Assembly (NCBI RefSeq): GCF_009789235.1
Contig: NZ_WSTB01000004.1
Span: 186,001-250,000, forward strand
DNA from: Flavobacterium hydrocarbonoxydans
GTDB lineage: Bacteria > Bacteroidota > Bacteroidia > Flavobacteriales > Flavobacteriaceae
Length of the DNA stretch: 64,000 nucleotides
Direction: 5' to 3'
Below are positions 28,912 to 37,742 of the stretch, one piece after another. Under the pieces are notes generated by a model. The model saw only the letters and a program-made list of their open reading frames with translations. It had not been told where the DNA came from and did not search any database. A program made the position numbers and the translations under genes. Positions within the stretch are counted from its first letter, which is position 1; each line of letters starts with the position of its first letter.

Positions 28912-28993
28912 GTAATATTGATTAAGAATAATTTGTAATGGAATACAACGGGCAAGTGCTTTAAGATTGTTTTATTTCGATAAATAAAAAAAT

Positions 28994-29458
28994 ATGAATT
29001 GGTACGTAGTATATACTAAACCTAAGTGGGAAAAAAAAGTTTCAGACAAACTAAATCAATTAGGTATAGAATGTTACTGCCCGTTAGTTACCAGAATAAG
29101 ACAATGGTCGGACAGAAAAAAAAAGGTAGAAATGCCTCTTTTTAATTCCTATGTGTTTGTGCGATTGCAAGATTCTGATCGAAACCAAATATTTCAGGCT
29201 TCTGGTATAGTCCGTTACTTGTTTTGGTTAGGTAAACCTGCAATTGTCAGGGATGATGAAATAGAAATTATTAAAAAAAGCCTTGCGTCAGATAGTGTTT
29301 ATGATGTATTGATTTCTCCTCATCAAAAAGGGGATAGAATAAAATTAGATTCGGGAGTCTTTAATAATCAAAATGCAATTGTTCAGGAAGTTTCTAAAAC
29401 CTATTATATAGTTGTTTTAGAATCTCTGGGATGTGTGTTAAAAATAAAATATAAATAA
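28994..29458 (+). CDS. NusG-like transcription antiterminator (UpxY/RfaH type)
   Basis: The 154-residue protein has an N-terminal NGN domain: NWYVVYTKPKWEKKVSDKL, then QWSDRKKKVEMPLFNSYVFV and ASGIVRYLFWLGKPAIV. A C-terminal KOW-like domain follows (KGDRIKLDSGVFNNQNAIV). It is a specialised NusG paralogue of the kind that binds paused RNA polymerase and lets it read through long polysaccharide operons (UpxY in Bacteroides, RfaH in E. coli). It lies between the first operon and the promoter and leader of the 21-kb run that follows, which is its likely target. Confidence 0.9.
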   Translation: MNWYVVYTKPKWEKKVSDKLNQLGIECYCPLVTRIRQWSDRKKKVEMPLFNSYVFVRLQDSDRNQIFQASGIVRYLFWLGKPAIVRDDEIEIIKKSLASDSVYDVLISPHQKGDRIKLDSGVFNNQNAIVQEVSKTYYIVVLESLGCVLKIKYK

Positions 29459-29626
29459 GGGTATAGATTTAAATACAGGGTTTTATATATTGTAATGCTG
29501 AATTTTTGAATTTTTCCTTTTTTAAATTTTTTATTTATTTTATAAGTTATATTGCAATTTTGTTGTCTGATTAATAAGATGTTATGCTTTGTGTTTAAAA
29601 TTCTTTCGTTTGCTAATAAATGGTTA
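29459..29626. other. T-rich spacer after the antiterminator gene
   Basis: AT-rich sequence with several T-runs (around 29505-29560) but no convincing hairpin, so no clear intrinsic terminator for the upstream operon. No open reading frame of coding character was found on either strand. Confidence 0.5.
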
Positions 29627-29657
29627 TTGAATAAATTGACTTATTGTGTTATATTTG
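29627..29657 (+). promoter_or_regulatory. Promoter of the long polysaccharide operon
   Basis: TTG at 29627-29629, a 20-nt spacer, then TATATTTG at 29650-29657, an exact match to the consensus geometry. Expected transcript start near 29662, leaving a leader of about 93 nt before the ATG at 29755. Confidence 0.75.
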
Positions 29658-29661
29658 CCAA

Positions 29662-29754
29662 AAATGACTTTAAGGGTTGTCTGCGTCAAATAAATGTGAC
29701 TCGGAAGGGCGAAGCCGTGTGATGAGATGAGTAAAGCAAACAAAAACAAATAAA
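29662..29754 (+). promoter_or_regulatory. Structured leader of the long polysaccharide operon
   Basis: The leader is much richer in G and C than its surroundings. It can fold ACTCGG (29699-29704) onto CCGTGT (29715-29720) with one mismatch. A short alternative GGC-GAA-GCC hairpin (29708-29716) also exists. It lies just downstream of the NusG-like gene, a plausible pause or recruitment site for that factor; this is inference. Confidence 0.4.
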
Positions 29755-31038
29755 ATGAGTACAAACATAAAGGTGGCCGTTGTAGGTTTAGGTTATGTTG
29801 GTTTGCCTTTGGCTAGGTTATTTGCTACAAAATATTCGGTAGTTGGGTATGATATCAACGACTCTAGAGTTGCTTCTTTGAAGAAAGGAACAGATACTAC
29901 ATTAGAAGTAGATGATATTACTTTGCAAAAAGTGCTTGTCGATAAATCTTCTGAAAATATAGGGCTTTATTGCACCTCTGACGTACAAGAAATCTCGGAG
30001 TGTAATTATTTTGTGATAACAGTCCCTACGCCAGTAGATAAAAATAATCGTCCTGATTTGACACCTTTGTATAAATCTAGTGAAACAGTTGGTAAAGTAC
30101 TTAAAAAAGGAGATATTGTAATTTACGAATCGACTGTTTACCCAGGAGTAACAGAAGAGGAATGTGTTCCCGTCTTAGAAAAGGTTTCCGGATTAAAATT
30201 TAATGAAGATTTTTTTGCAGGATATTCCCCTGAAAGAATAAATCCAGGAGATAAAGAACATACTGTAGAAAAAATACTTAAAGTAACTTCAGGCTCAACA
30301 CCTGAAATTGGACTAAAAGTGGATGCCCTCTATAAATCAGTTATCACAGCAGGTACCTATTTAGCTCCAACTATTAAAGTAGCAGAAGCTGCAAAAGTAA
30401 TCGAAAACTCGCAAAGAGATATTAATATTGCTTTCGTCAATGAATTAGCTAAAATATTCAATTTGATGAATATTGATACACAGGAAGTTTTGGCTGCTGC
30501 AGCTACTAAATGGAACTTTTTGCCTTTCAAACCAGGATTGGTTGGAGGTCATTGTATAGGCGTAGATCCGTATTATTTAGCTCAAAGGGCTCAGGAATTT
30601 GGCTATCACCCTGAAATAATTTTAGCAGGACGCCGTTTAAATGATAGCATGGGCGAATATATTGCTTCTCAGGTTGTTAAATTAATGATTAAAAAAGGAA
30701 TTACTGTTAATGGTGCAAGTTTATTGATGCTTGGAATTACCTTTAAAGAAAATTGTCCGGATGTTCGTAATACCAAAATAGTAGATGTTGTAAAGGCATT
30801 AATTGAGTATGGAATAAAAGTGACAATTTATGACCCGTTGGCTAATGTTGAGGAAGTAAAAAAAGAATATGAATTGCTTACATTGCAAAAAGTGCCTAAT
30901 GAAAAATTTGACGCTGTGGTGTTAGGTGTAGCTCATAATGAGTTTTTAAATTTAAATTTTTCAGATTTACAAAATGAGAACAGTTTGTTGTATGACGTAA
31001 AAGGAGTTTTAGGTTCTACTGCAGATAATAGACTATAA
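29755..31038 (+). CDS. wbpO: UDP-N-acetylhexosamine 6-dehydrogenase, WbpO/TviB-like
   Basis: The 427-residue nucleotide-sugar dehydrogenase oxidises UDP-GlcNAc or UDP-GalNAc to the uronic acid. It has KVAVVGLGYVGLPLARLFAT, TVPTPVDKNNRPDLTPL and YSPERINPGDKEHTVEKI. The catalytic C267 is in GLVGGHCIGVDPYYLAQRAQ, and GITFKENCPDVRNTKIVDVV is in the C-domain. These match the TviB/WbpO group rather than UDP-glucose dehydrogenases. It is the first gene of the long operon; its functional partner is the WbpP-like epimerase at 26506 in the operon upstream. Confidence 0.9.
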   Translation: MSTNIKVAVVGLGYVGLPLARLFATKYSVVGYDINDSRVASLKKGTDTTLEVDDITLQKVLVDKSSENIGLYCTSDVQEISECNYFVITVPTPVDKNNRPDLTPLYKSSETVGKVLKKGDIVIYESTVYPGVTEEECVPVLEKVSGLKFNEDFFAGYSPERINPGDKEHTVEKILKVTSGSTPEIGLKVDALYKSVITAGTYLAPTIKVAEAAKVIENSQRDINIAFVNELAKIFNLMNIDTQEVLAAAATKWNFLPFKPGLVGGHCIGVDPYYLAQRAQEFGYHPEIILAGRRLNDSMGEYIASQVVKLMIKKGITVNGASLLMLGITFKENCPDVRNTKIVDVVKALIEYGIKVTIYDPLANVEEVKKEYELLTLQKVPNEKFDAVVLGVAHNEFLNLNFSDLQNENSLLYDVKGVLGSTADNRL

Positions 31039-31056
31039 TTTAAAAAAAAACTGATT

Positions 31057-32058
31057 TTGAATAATTCAATAACACACGTGATTTTAACAGGAGGAGTGGG
31101 AAGCAGGCTTTGGCCGCTTTCTCGCAAAAGCCAGCCCAAACAGTATTTAGAAATATTTGAAGGGAAGTCTTTGTTTGAAATGACTGTAGAGCGTAATAGT
31201 CATTTAGCCCACAAAGTAATGGTTGTAGGAAACGTAGAGAACCATCATTTGAGCGGTAAAGTAATGGATAAGACTAAAACGCCATATATTAATATTGTAG
31301 AGGCTACTCCACGTAATACTGCAGCTGCTATTGCTTTTGCAGCATTTGCATCAGAGCCTGAGGATATTTTAATTATAACGCCATCTGATCATATCATTGA
31401 TAAAATGGACGATTATAATAACGCAATTAACGAAGCCATTTCAAAAGCGCAAGAAGGTTTTATTGTCACTTTTGGAATAATTCCTACTAAACCTGAAACG
31501 GGTTATGGTTACATAGAATCAAAAGGTGACAAAGTTATTTCTTTTAGAGAAAAACCTAACGAAACAACTGCTAAAGATTTTATCGCAAGAGGGAATTTTC
31601 TTTGGAATAGTGGGATGTTTTGCTTTAAAGCTAGTGTTTTACTCGATGAATTAAAACAGTTTCAACCTGATATTTATGAAAAATCTAAACTTGTTTGGGA
31701 ATCGAGTAAGGAAGGTTTCTTAGATTTTGAATCATCAATGGAAATACCTTCAATCAGCATTGATTATGCTGTAATGGAACGTAGTAAAAAAATAAAAGTG
31801 GTTCCAGCAGCATTTTCTTGGTCAGATTTAGGATCTTTTGAATCTGTTTATGATTATTTAGTTTCCAAAGGACATGAAGTTGATAAAAGCGGTAATATGG
31901 TTATAGGATGTGATAAATATACTGCTTTTTTGGGGTTGAAAAATACTATTTTTGTTTCAACAGCTACTGCAAATCTAATTTTGCAAAAAGAAAATTCACA
32001 AGATGTTAAAGATATTTATTGTGAATTAGAACGTAATAATTCAGATTTACTAAATTAA
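31057..32058 (+). CDS. manC: Mannose-1-phosphate guanylyltransferase
   Basis: Makes GDP-mannose from mannose-1-phosphate and GTP. The 333-residue product has THVILTGGVGSRLWPLSRKS (nucleotide-binding loop), EATPRNTAAAIAFAAF, ITPSDHIIDKMDDYNNAI and IDYAVMERSKKIKVVPAAFS. It lacks the C-terminal phosphomannose isomerase domain found in bifunctional enzymes. Translation appears to start at TTG 31057; no ATG is available before the conserved loop. No GDP-mannose dehydratase is in the window, so mannose itself is the expected product sugar. Confidence 0.92.
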   Translation: MNNSITHVILTGGVGSRLWPLSRKSQPKQYLEIFEGKSLFEMTVERNSHLAHKVMVVGNVENHHLSGKVMDKTKTPYINIVEATPRNTAAAIAFAAFASEPEDILIITPSDHIIDKMDDYNNAINEAISKAQEGFIVTFGIIPTKPETGYGYIESKGDKVISFREKPNETTAKDFIARGNFLWNSGMFCFKASVLLDELKQFQPDIYEKSKLVWESSKEGFLDFESSMEIPSISIDYAVMERSKKIKVVPAAFSWSDLGSFESVYDYLVSKGHEVDKSGNMVIGCDKYTAFLGLKNTIFVSTATANLILQKENSQDVKDIYCELERNNSDLLN

Positions 32059-32071
32059 TCGAAATTTGAAA

Positions 32072-33118
32072 ATGAAAAAAATTCTTATAACTGGAGGTGC
32101 TGGTTTTATTGGGTCGCATGTAGTGAGGAAATTTGTAAATAAATATCCGGAATATCAAATTTTTAATTTAGATGCCTTGACTTATGCAGGTAATCTTGAA
32201 AATATAAAAGATATCGAAAATAAATCCAATTACACTTTTGTAAAAGGGGATATTGTGGATGAATCTTTTATAACTGAACTTTTTTCAATACATAATTTTG
32301 ATGGAGTTTTGCATTTGGCTGCTGAATCCCATGTAGATCGTTCTATTGAGGATCCTTTAGCTTTTGTTAAAACGAATGTTATAGGAACTATGAATTTATT
32401 GAATGCAGCAAAAAATCAATGGAAAAATAATTTTGAAGGTAAAAGATTTTATCATATTAGTACAGATGAGGTTTATGGTTCTTTAGGAGCTGAAGGATTG
32501 TTTACAGAAACTACACCCTATGATCCTAATTCTCCTTACTCTGCTTCAAAAGCAAGTTCAGATCATTTTGTAAGAGCTTATGGTGAAACATACGGATTAC
32601 CTTATGTATTAACTAATTGCTCTAATAATTACGGATCTTATCATTTTCCAGAAAAATTAATTCCACTTTTTATAAATAATATTATAAATAATAAACCATT
32701 ACCAGTTTATGGAGATGGTAACTATACTCGTGATTGGCTTTTTGTTGAAGATCATGCTATTGCAATTGATTTGGTTTTTCATGAAGGTAAAAACCATGAG
32801 ACTTATAATATTGGAGGTTTTAACGAATGGAAGAACATTGATTTAGTCAAATTGTTGTGCCAAATTATGGATACTAAATTAAATAGAAAAGAAGGAACTT
32901 CTAAAGAGTTAATTACTTACGTGAAAGATAGGCCAGGGCATGATTTACGTTATGCCATAGATGCAACAAAGATTAATAAAGAATTAGGATGGAAACCTTC
33001 GGTAACTTTTGAAGAAGGTTTAGAGAAAACAATTAATTGGTATTTAGCAAATGAGCAGTGGTTGCAAAATGTAACTTCAGGCGCTTATAAAGAATATTAT
33101 CAAAAGCAATATTCTTAA
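32072..33118 (+). CDS. rfbB: dTDP-glucose 4,6-dehydratase
   Basis: Second enzyme of dTDP-L-rhamnose synthesis. From ATG 32072 the product has 348 residues beginning MKKILITGGAGFIGSHVVRK. Catalytic residues are D132 and E133 in ISTDEVYGSLG and the Y156/K160 pair in PYSASKASSD, with HLAAESHVDRSIEDPLAF and GDGNYTRDWLFVEDHAIAI also diagnostic. An in-frame TTG two codons upstream is less likely. The gene is separated from rfbC, rfbD and rfbA by about 16 kb within the same run. Confidence 0.95.
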   Translation: MKKILITGGAGFIGSHVVRKFVNKYPEYQIFNLDALTYAGNLENIKDIENKSNYTFVKGDIVDESFITELFSIHNFDGVLHLAAESHVDRSIEDPLAFVKTNVIGTMNLLNAAKNQWKNNFEGKRFYHISTDEVYGSLGAEGLFTETTPYDPNSPYSASKASSDHFVRAYGETYGLPYVLTNCSNNYGSYHFPEKLIPLFINNIINNKPLPVYGDGNYTRDWLFVEDHAIAIDLVFHEGKNHETYNIGGFNEWKNIDLVKLLCQIMDTKLNRKEGTSKELITYVKDRPGHDLRYAIDATKINKELGWKPSVTFEEGLEKTINWYLANEQWLQNVTSGAYKEYYQKQYS

Positions 33119-33174
33119 GATAAAAAAACAATAACTCCGATTTGTTTAAATTGGTTTTTAACTTTTATGTAATA

Positions 33175-35571
33175 ATGAAAAAAATAATTTTAAGATTAAT
33201 ATTCATTCTGATTTTTTTAGGAACTTTTCAAATTCATGCTCAAGACATATTGCAAGGAAAAGATTTAAGCTCTGTTAAAATTGATGCTCTTTCTGATAGT
33301 GATATAGTAAAGATTAAAAATCAATTGCAAACAAATGGTACTTCAATAGAACAAATGGAACCAGTGGCTTTGTCAAGGGGAATGAGTAAAGTAGAATACG
33401 ATAAATTAAAAGTTAGAGTAAATGGAATTTCAGGAAATAGTGGCTTGATACAAACACAATCCAGTATTGAAGAAGTTGAGAGATCTCAAGAGCCAATTAA
33501 TACTAAAAAGCAAAAAGATTCTGAAAATGAATTAATTTTCGGATCAGAATTATTTGATAATCCAACTTTGGATTTTGCACCCGATCTAAAAATGGCAACT
33601 CCAGTAAATTATATTTTGGGGCCAGGTGACGAATTACAAATTAGTATTTATGGTGTTCAGGAGTACAATACAACTGTATTAGTAAGTTCTGAAGGAAAGA
33701 TTAGTATTCAGTTCGTTGGCCAGATTTCTGTATCAGGAATGACAATTGAGGCTGCAACTCAAAAAATAAAATCTTCTATTTCAAAAATTTATAGTACTGT
33801 AAGTTCTGGACAGTCACAAGTTAGTATTACCTTGAGCAAGATACGTACTATTCGTATAACAATTGTAGGAGGGAAGCAGCCAGGGAATTATGCTGTTTCT
33901 TCATTGGCAACCGTTTATAATGCATTACATTTAGCTGGAGGACCTGGTAAAAATGGAAGTTATAGAAATATTGAATTGATTCGAAATAATAAGGTTTATA
34001 AAAATATTGATATTTATCGGTTTTTAGTCAAAGGAGATCAATCCGATAATCTTGGACTTAAAGAGAATGATGTAATCAGGATTCCAACTTATTCTCACCG
34101 CGTTATTATTAATGGTGAGGTTAAGCGACCTGGTATTTTTGAAATGAAAAAAGATGAATCTTTTTTAGATTTATTAAATTTTGCATCAGGATTTAATGAT
34201 TTTGCTTACACAGCTTCGGTTAATATTCAGCAAAAAACGGCAAAAGAATTAAAAGTTACAGATATTAACGAAAGTGAATATGGAACTTATAAGCCTAAAG
34301 CGGGAGATGTTTTTAGAGTATCCCGAATTTTAGACCGTTTCGAAAATCGTATTAAAATTGATGGTGCTGTTTTTAGACCCGATACCTATTCATTTTCTGA
34401 AGGGATGAGAGTTTCGGATTTAGTAACTAGAGCAGAAGGATTAAAAGAAGATGCTTATAGTAAAAGAGCAAGAATAATTCGTTTAAAGTCAGATCTTACT
34501 AGTGAAATAATTAATGTAGATTTAGAAGCAGCATTATCAGGAGATTTAAATGCAGATATTGAACTTAAAAGAGAAGATGTCGTTACAGTATATTCAATTT
34601 TAGATTTTAAAGAAGAATACAAAGTTACTATAGATGGAGAGGTTAAAAACCCAGGTGTATATAAGTTTTATGATAATTTGACTTTGAATGATTTGGTTGT
34701 CCAAGTTGGTGGTTTAACTGGTTCTGCAGCTAAGCGTGTAGAAATAGCAAGGATGATAAAATCTGATGAAATTAATAACAATGATCCAAGAAGAGTTGAA
34801 GTTATTAATTTAGAGTTAACTCCAGAAAATAATGAACAGGTTAAGAATTATATACTTATGCCTTTTGATGTCATCAATATTAGAAGGGTAGCTGTTTATG
34901 AAAAACCTCAATTAGTAGAAATTAGCGGTGCGGTTACTTACCCAGGTAAATATGTTTTGGCAAACAAAAAAGAGACGGTATATAGTATTGTTATTCGTGC
35001 AGGAGGATTAACCTCAATAGCTAATATTGAAGGAATGAAAATAAAGAGACCTATAAATAAAGATCAGCTATCAGAGATCGCAAATACTTCTGTTGACTCT
35101 CTAAAAGATGATTTGGTAAATAAATTAAAAAACGAGGTTAAATACGCTACTATACCGGTGAATTGGGAAGAAATTTTGAAAGACACCAACCATTATTCTA
35201 ATGTTACATTATTTCCAGGAGATAAAATTGAAGTATCTACTTTTAATGAAGGAGTAAAAGTAGTTGGTAATGTACTTTTAACCTCTGAAATACCTTATAG
35301 AAAAGGAAAGAATTTTAATTATTACTTAAGTGCAGTTGGGGGTGTTAATAGTAAAGGCTGGAAGAGAAAGGCTTATATTATTTACCCTAATGGAAAAGCT
35401 GCAACTATAGGGTCTTTTTTATTTTTCAGGTCTTATCCTAAAGTTTTACCAGATTCTCAAATTGTAGTTCCAGAAAAGCCCGAAACAACAAAAATGAGTA
35501 CTGGAGAATGGGTAAGTATCGGTAGTGTTATAACGAGTTTGGCGTTATTAATTGTTACAGCTTTTAGATAA
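33175..35571 (+). CDS. Multi-SLBB polysaccharide export protein
   Basis: The 798-residue periplasmic/outer-membrane export protein, from ATG 33175, has a cleavable signal (MKKIILRLIFILIFLGTFQ, then IHAQ). The Poly_export domain (YILGPGDELQISIYGVQEYN) is followed by about six SLBB repeats of the form VxIxGEVxxPGxY...GG, e.g. VIINGEVKRPGIF, IKIDGAVFRPDTY, VTIDGEVKNPGVY and VEISGAVTYPGKY. A C-terminal hydrophobic segment (WVSIGSVITSLALLIVTAF) ends it. It is a second exporter of a different architecture from the Wza-like lipoprotein at 23245, paired with the kinase-less Wzz downstream. Confidence 0.9.
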   Translation: MKKIILRLIFILIFLGTFQIHAQDILQGKDLSSVKIDALSDSDIVKIKNQLQTNGTSIEQMEPVALSRGMSKVEYDKLKVRVNGISGNSGLIQTQSSIEEVERSQEPINTKKQKDSENELIFGSELFDNPTLDFAPDLKMATPVNYILGPGDELQISIYGVQEYNTTVLVSSEGKISIQFVGQISVSGMTIEAATQKIKSSISKIYSTVSSGQSQVSITLSKIRTIRITIVGGKQPGNYAVSSLATVYNALHLAGGPGKNGSYRNIELIRNNKVYKNIDIYRFLVKGDQSDNLGLKENDVIRIPTYSHRVIINGEVKRPGIFEMKKDESFLDLLNFASGFNDFAYTASVNIQQKTAKELKVTDINESEYGTYKPKAGDVFRVSRILDRFENRIKIDGAVFRPDTYSFSEGMRVSDLVTRAEGLKEDAYSKRARIIRLKSDLTSEIINVDLEAALSGDLNADIELKREDVVTVYSILDFKEEYKVTIDGEVKNPGVYKFYDNLTLNDLVVQVGGLTGSAAKRVEIARMIKSDEINNNDPRRVEVINLELTPENNEQVKNYILMPFDVINIRRVAVYEKPQLVEISGAVTYPGKYVLANKKETVYSIVIRAGGLTSIANIEGMKIKRPINKDQLSEIANTSVDSLKDDLVNKLKNEVKYATIPVNWEEILKDTNHYSNVTLFPGDKIEVSTFNEGVKVVGNVLLTSEIPYRKGKNFNYYLSAVGGVNSKGWKRKAYIIYPNGKAATIGSFLFFRSYPKVLPDSQIVVPEKPETTKMSTGEWVSIGSVITSLALLIVTAFR

Positions 35572-35592
35572 ATAAATTAAGGGGTTTTATAT

Positions 35593-36669
35593 ATGAATAA
35601 TAGTTCAAAGAATGACGATGAAGTTTCGTTAAAAGAATTACTTGGGAAATTAAAAGAATGGTTTGATTACTTACTTCTAAAATGGAAAGTTATTGTATTA
35701 GTCGGAATTATAGGAGCTATTTTAGGTTTGACGTTTTCGTTTATTAAAAAACCGAACTATACTGCTAGTTTATCATTTGCTTTAGAGGAGAGCGGTAGCT
35801 CGGGAGGAGGCTTAGGAGGTGCTCTAGGATTGGCTAGTCAATTTGGTTTTGATGTTGGCGATAGCTCTGGAGGAATGTTTGCTGGAGCTAATTTAACTGA
35901 GGTGTTTAAGTCTCGTTCAATGGTTGAAAAAACATTGTATACTTCTGTGAAAATAGGAGGTAAAACGACTTCATTAGCAGAAATTTTTATCAAAGAAAAT
36001 GGTTGGAGAGAAAAGATGGATGAAGATCCTAAGCTGAAGAACATCCATTTTATAAAAAAAATGAAACCTAATGATAATAGTTTAAGAGCTCAGGATAGTA
36101 TCTTGGGGTTGATTTATAAAGATTTATTAAAAAAGAATTTAAGAGTAGAACAGAAGGACAAAAAAGTGTCAATAATTGATATTGATATGATTTCTACAAA
36201 TGAATTGTTTTCAAAATTGTTTGCAGAATCATTGGCAAAAGTGGTTTCGGATTTTTATATTGATACGAAAAGTAAAAAAGCACGAATGAATATGGATATT
36301 TTAGAACGCCAAACAGATTCTATTCGGGCTGAACTCAATGGTGCAATTACAGGTGTTGCTGTCGCTAATGATAATACTTTTAATTTAAATCCAGCATTAA
36401 ATATTCGTAGAACACCTTCTGTAAAAAGACAAGTTGATGTACAGGCTAATGGAGCAATTTTGACTGAGTTAGTCAAGCAAACTGAACTAGCAAAGGTTAC
36501 TTTACGTAGAGAAACACCTTTAATACAAATAATTGACAGCCCAATTTTACCTCTGGCAAACGATCAGTTGAGTAAACTTAGCGGTCTGTTTATTGGAGGC
36601 CTTTTAGGTGGTTTTTTAACTGTATTTTTTTTAATTGCTAAAAGGGTTTTACAATCTTTTATTGATTAA
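35593..36669 (+). CDS. wzz: Wzz-type chain-length determinant without kinase domain
   Basis: The 358-residue inner-membrane co-polymerase has TM1 in KVIVLVGIIGAILGLTFSFI and a periplasmic domain with TASLSFALEESGSSGGGLGG. That domain has a glycine/serine-rich stretch (about 67-100). TM2 lies in LFIGGLLGGFLTVFFLIAKR near the C-terminus. No Walker motifs follow, so it is a pure Wzz, unlike the kinase-fused Wzc-like protein at 24052. It lies 21 nt after the multi-SLBB gene, so the two form a second export module. Confidence 0.9.
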   Translation: MNNSSKNDDEVSLKELLGKLKEWFDYLLLKWKVIVLVGIIGAILGLTFSFIKKPNYTASLSFALEESGSSGGGLGGALGLASQFGFDVGDSSGGMFAGANLTEVFKSRSMVEKTLYTSVKIGGKTTSLAEIFIKENGWREKMDEDPKLKNIHFIKKMKPNDNSLRAQDSILGLIYKDLLKKNLRVEQKDKKVSIIDIDMISTNELFSKLFAESLAKVVSDFYIDTKSKKARMNMDILERQTDSIRAELNGAITGVAVANDNTFNLNPALNIRRTPSVKRQVDVQANGAILTELVKQTELAKVTLRRETPLIQIIDSPILPLANDQLSKLSGLFIGGLLGGFLTVFFLIAKRVLQSFID

Positions 36670-36728
36670 ATATATTGTACTGGTTTTTTAAATTGATGGA
36701 TATAATAATAGTAAAAACAAAATAATTC

Positions 36729-37742
36729 ATGAAGTTATTAGTAACAGGAGCAGCTGGTTTTATTGGTTATCATTTAGTAAAAGCTTTATTAAAAGAAAAT
36801 ATTGAAGTTGTAGGGATTGATAATATTAATGATTACTATGATGTAAATTTGAAGTTCTCTCGCTTAGAACAATCTGGAATTGATAGGAATTTATTATCAA
36901 ATAATAATGAATTAATAGTTAGTAAATTTCATCCTAATTATCAATTTGCAAAAACAGATATTACAGATTTGGTTAGTTTAGAAAACCTATTCAAGGATCA
37001 AAAATTTACGCATGTTGTTAATCTTGCCGCTCAGGCAGGTGTACGTTATTCGCTTATTAACCCTCATGCATATGTACAAACAAATATAGCTGGGTTTGTG
37101 AATATTTTAGAGTGTTGCAGATATAATAATATAAAACATTTTGTATACGCATCAAGTTCTTCTGTATATGGCGAAAATAAAAAAATTCCATTTTCTGAAG
37201 ATGACAGGGTAGATAATCCAATAAGTTTGTATGCTGCAACTAAAAAAAGTAATGAATTAATGGCATTCACTTATAGTCATTTATATCAGCTGCCAACAAC
37301 CGGTTTAAGGTTTTTTACGGTATATGGACCTTGGGGCAGACCAGATATGGCTCCTTTTCTTTTTGCTGACGCTATTCTGAAAGAGAAGCCTATAAAGGTT
37401 TTTAATAATGGTGAGATGCTACGTGATTTTACCTATATTGATGATATCGTAGAAGGAATTGTAAAATGCTTAAATGTTGTTCCTGAACAGGACCAAAAAG
37501 CATCCGTTTATAACATAGGAAATTCAAAACCAATAAATTTGATGGAATTTATTTCTGTTCTGGAAAATTCCTTAGAAAAAAAAGCAGTAAAAGAATTCTT
37601 GCCTATGCAAGATGGAGATGTCAAAGTTACTTATGCTGATACTACCAAGCTCAGTAATGCAACCAATTATAAACCTAGTGTTGAACTGGTTGATGGTGTA
37701 AAAGAATTCTCCTTATGGTTTAAAAAATATCATAATGATTAA
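36729..37742 (+). CDS. UDP-glucuronate 4-epimerase
   Basis: Converts UDP-glucuronate to UDP-galacturonate. The 337-residue extended SDR has TGAAGFIGYHLVKALLKENI and the diagnostic IDNINDYYDVNLKFSRLEQ of the CapI/GAE group. It also has AAQAGVRYSLINPHAYVQTN and catalytic Y168/K172 in SLYAATKKSNE. Together with the UDP-glucose dehydrogenase at 27520 it gives a GlcA/GalA supply. Its last 8 bases overlap the flippase gene, implying coupled translation. Confidence 0.92.
   Translation: MKLLVTGAAGFIGYHLVKALLKENIEVVGIDNINDYYDVNLKFSRLEQSGIDRNLLSNNNELIVSKFHPNYQFAKTDITDLVSLENLFKDQKFTHVVNLAAQAGVRYSLINPHAYVQTNIAGFVNILECCRYNNIKHFVYASSSSVYGENKKIPFSEDDRVDNPISLYAATKKSNELMAFTYSHLYQLPTTGLRFFTVYGPWGRPDMAPFLFADAILKEKPIKVFNNGEMLRDFTYIDDIVEGIVKCLNVVPEQDQKASVYNIGNSKPINLMEFISVLENSLEKKAVKEFLPMQDGDVKVTYADTTKLSNATNYKPSVELVDGVKEFSLWFKKYHND

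Noticed and set aside
28962..28969. TAAGATTG as a promoter for the NusG-like gene
   Set aside because: One mismatch to the consensus and no TTG at the right distance; the gene could equally be read from the upstream operon.
32066..32071. TTG start two codons before the rfbB ATG
   Set aside because: The ATG at 32072 gives the usual N-terminus starting directly at the NAD-binding loop.
33142..33174. TTG start adding 11 residues to the multi-SLBB exporter
   Set aside because: It would place hydrophobic residues before a normal Lys-rich signal peptide; the ATG at 33175 gives a standard signal sequence.
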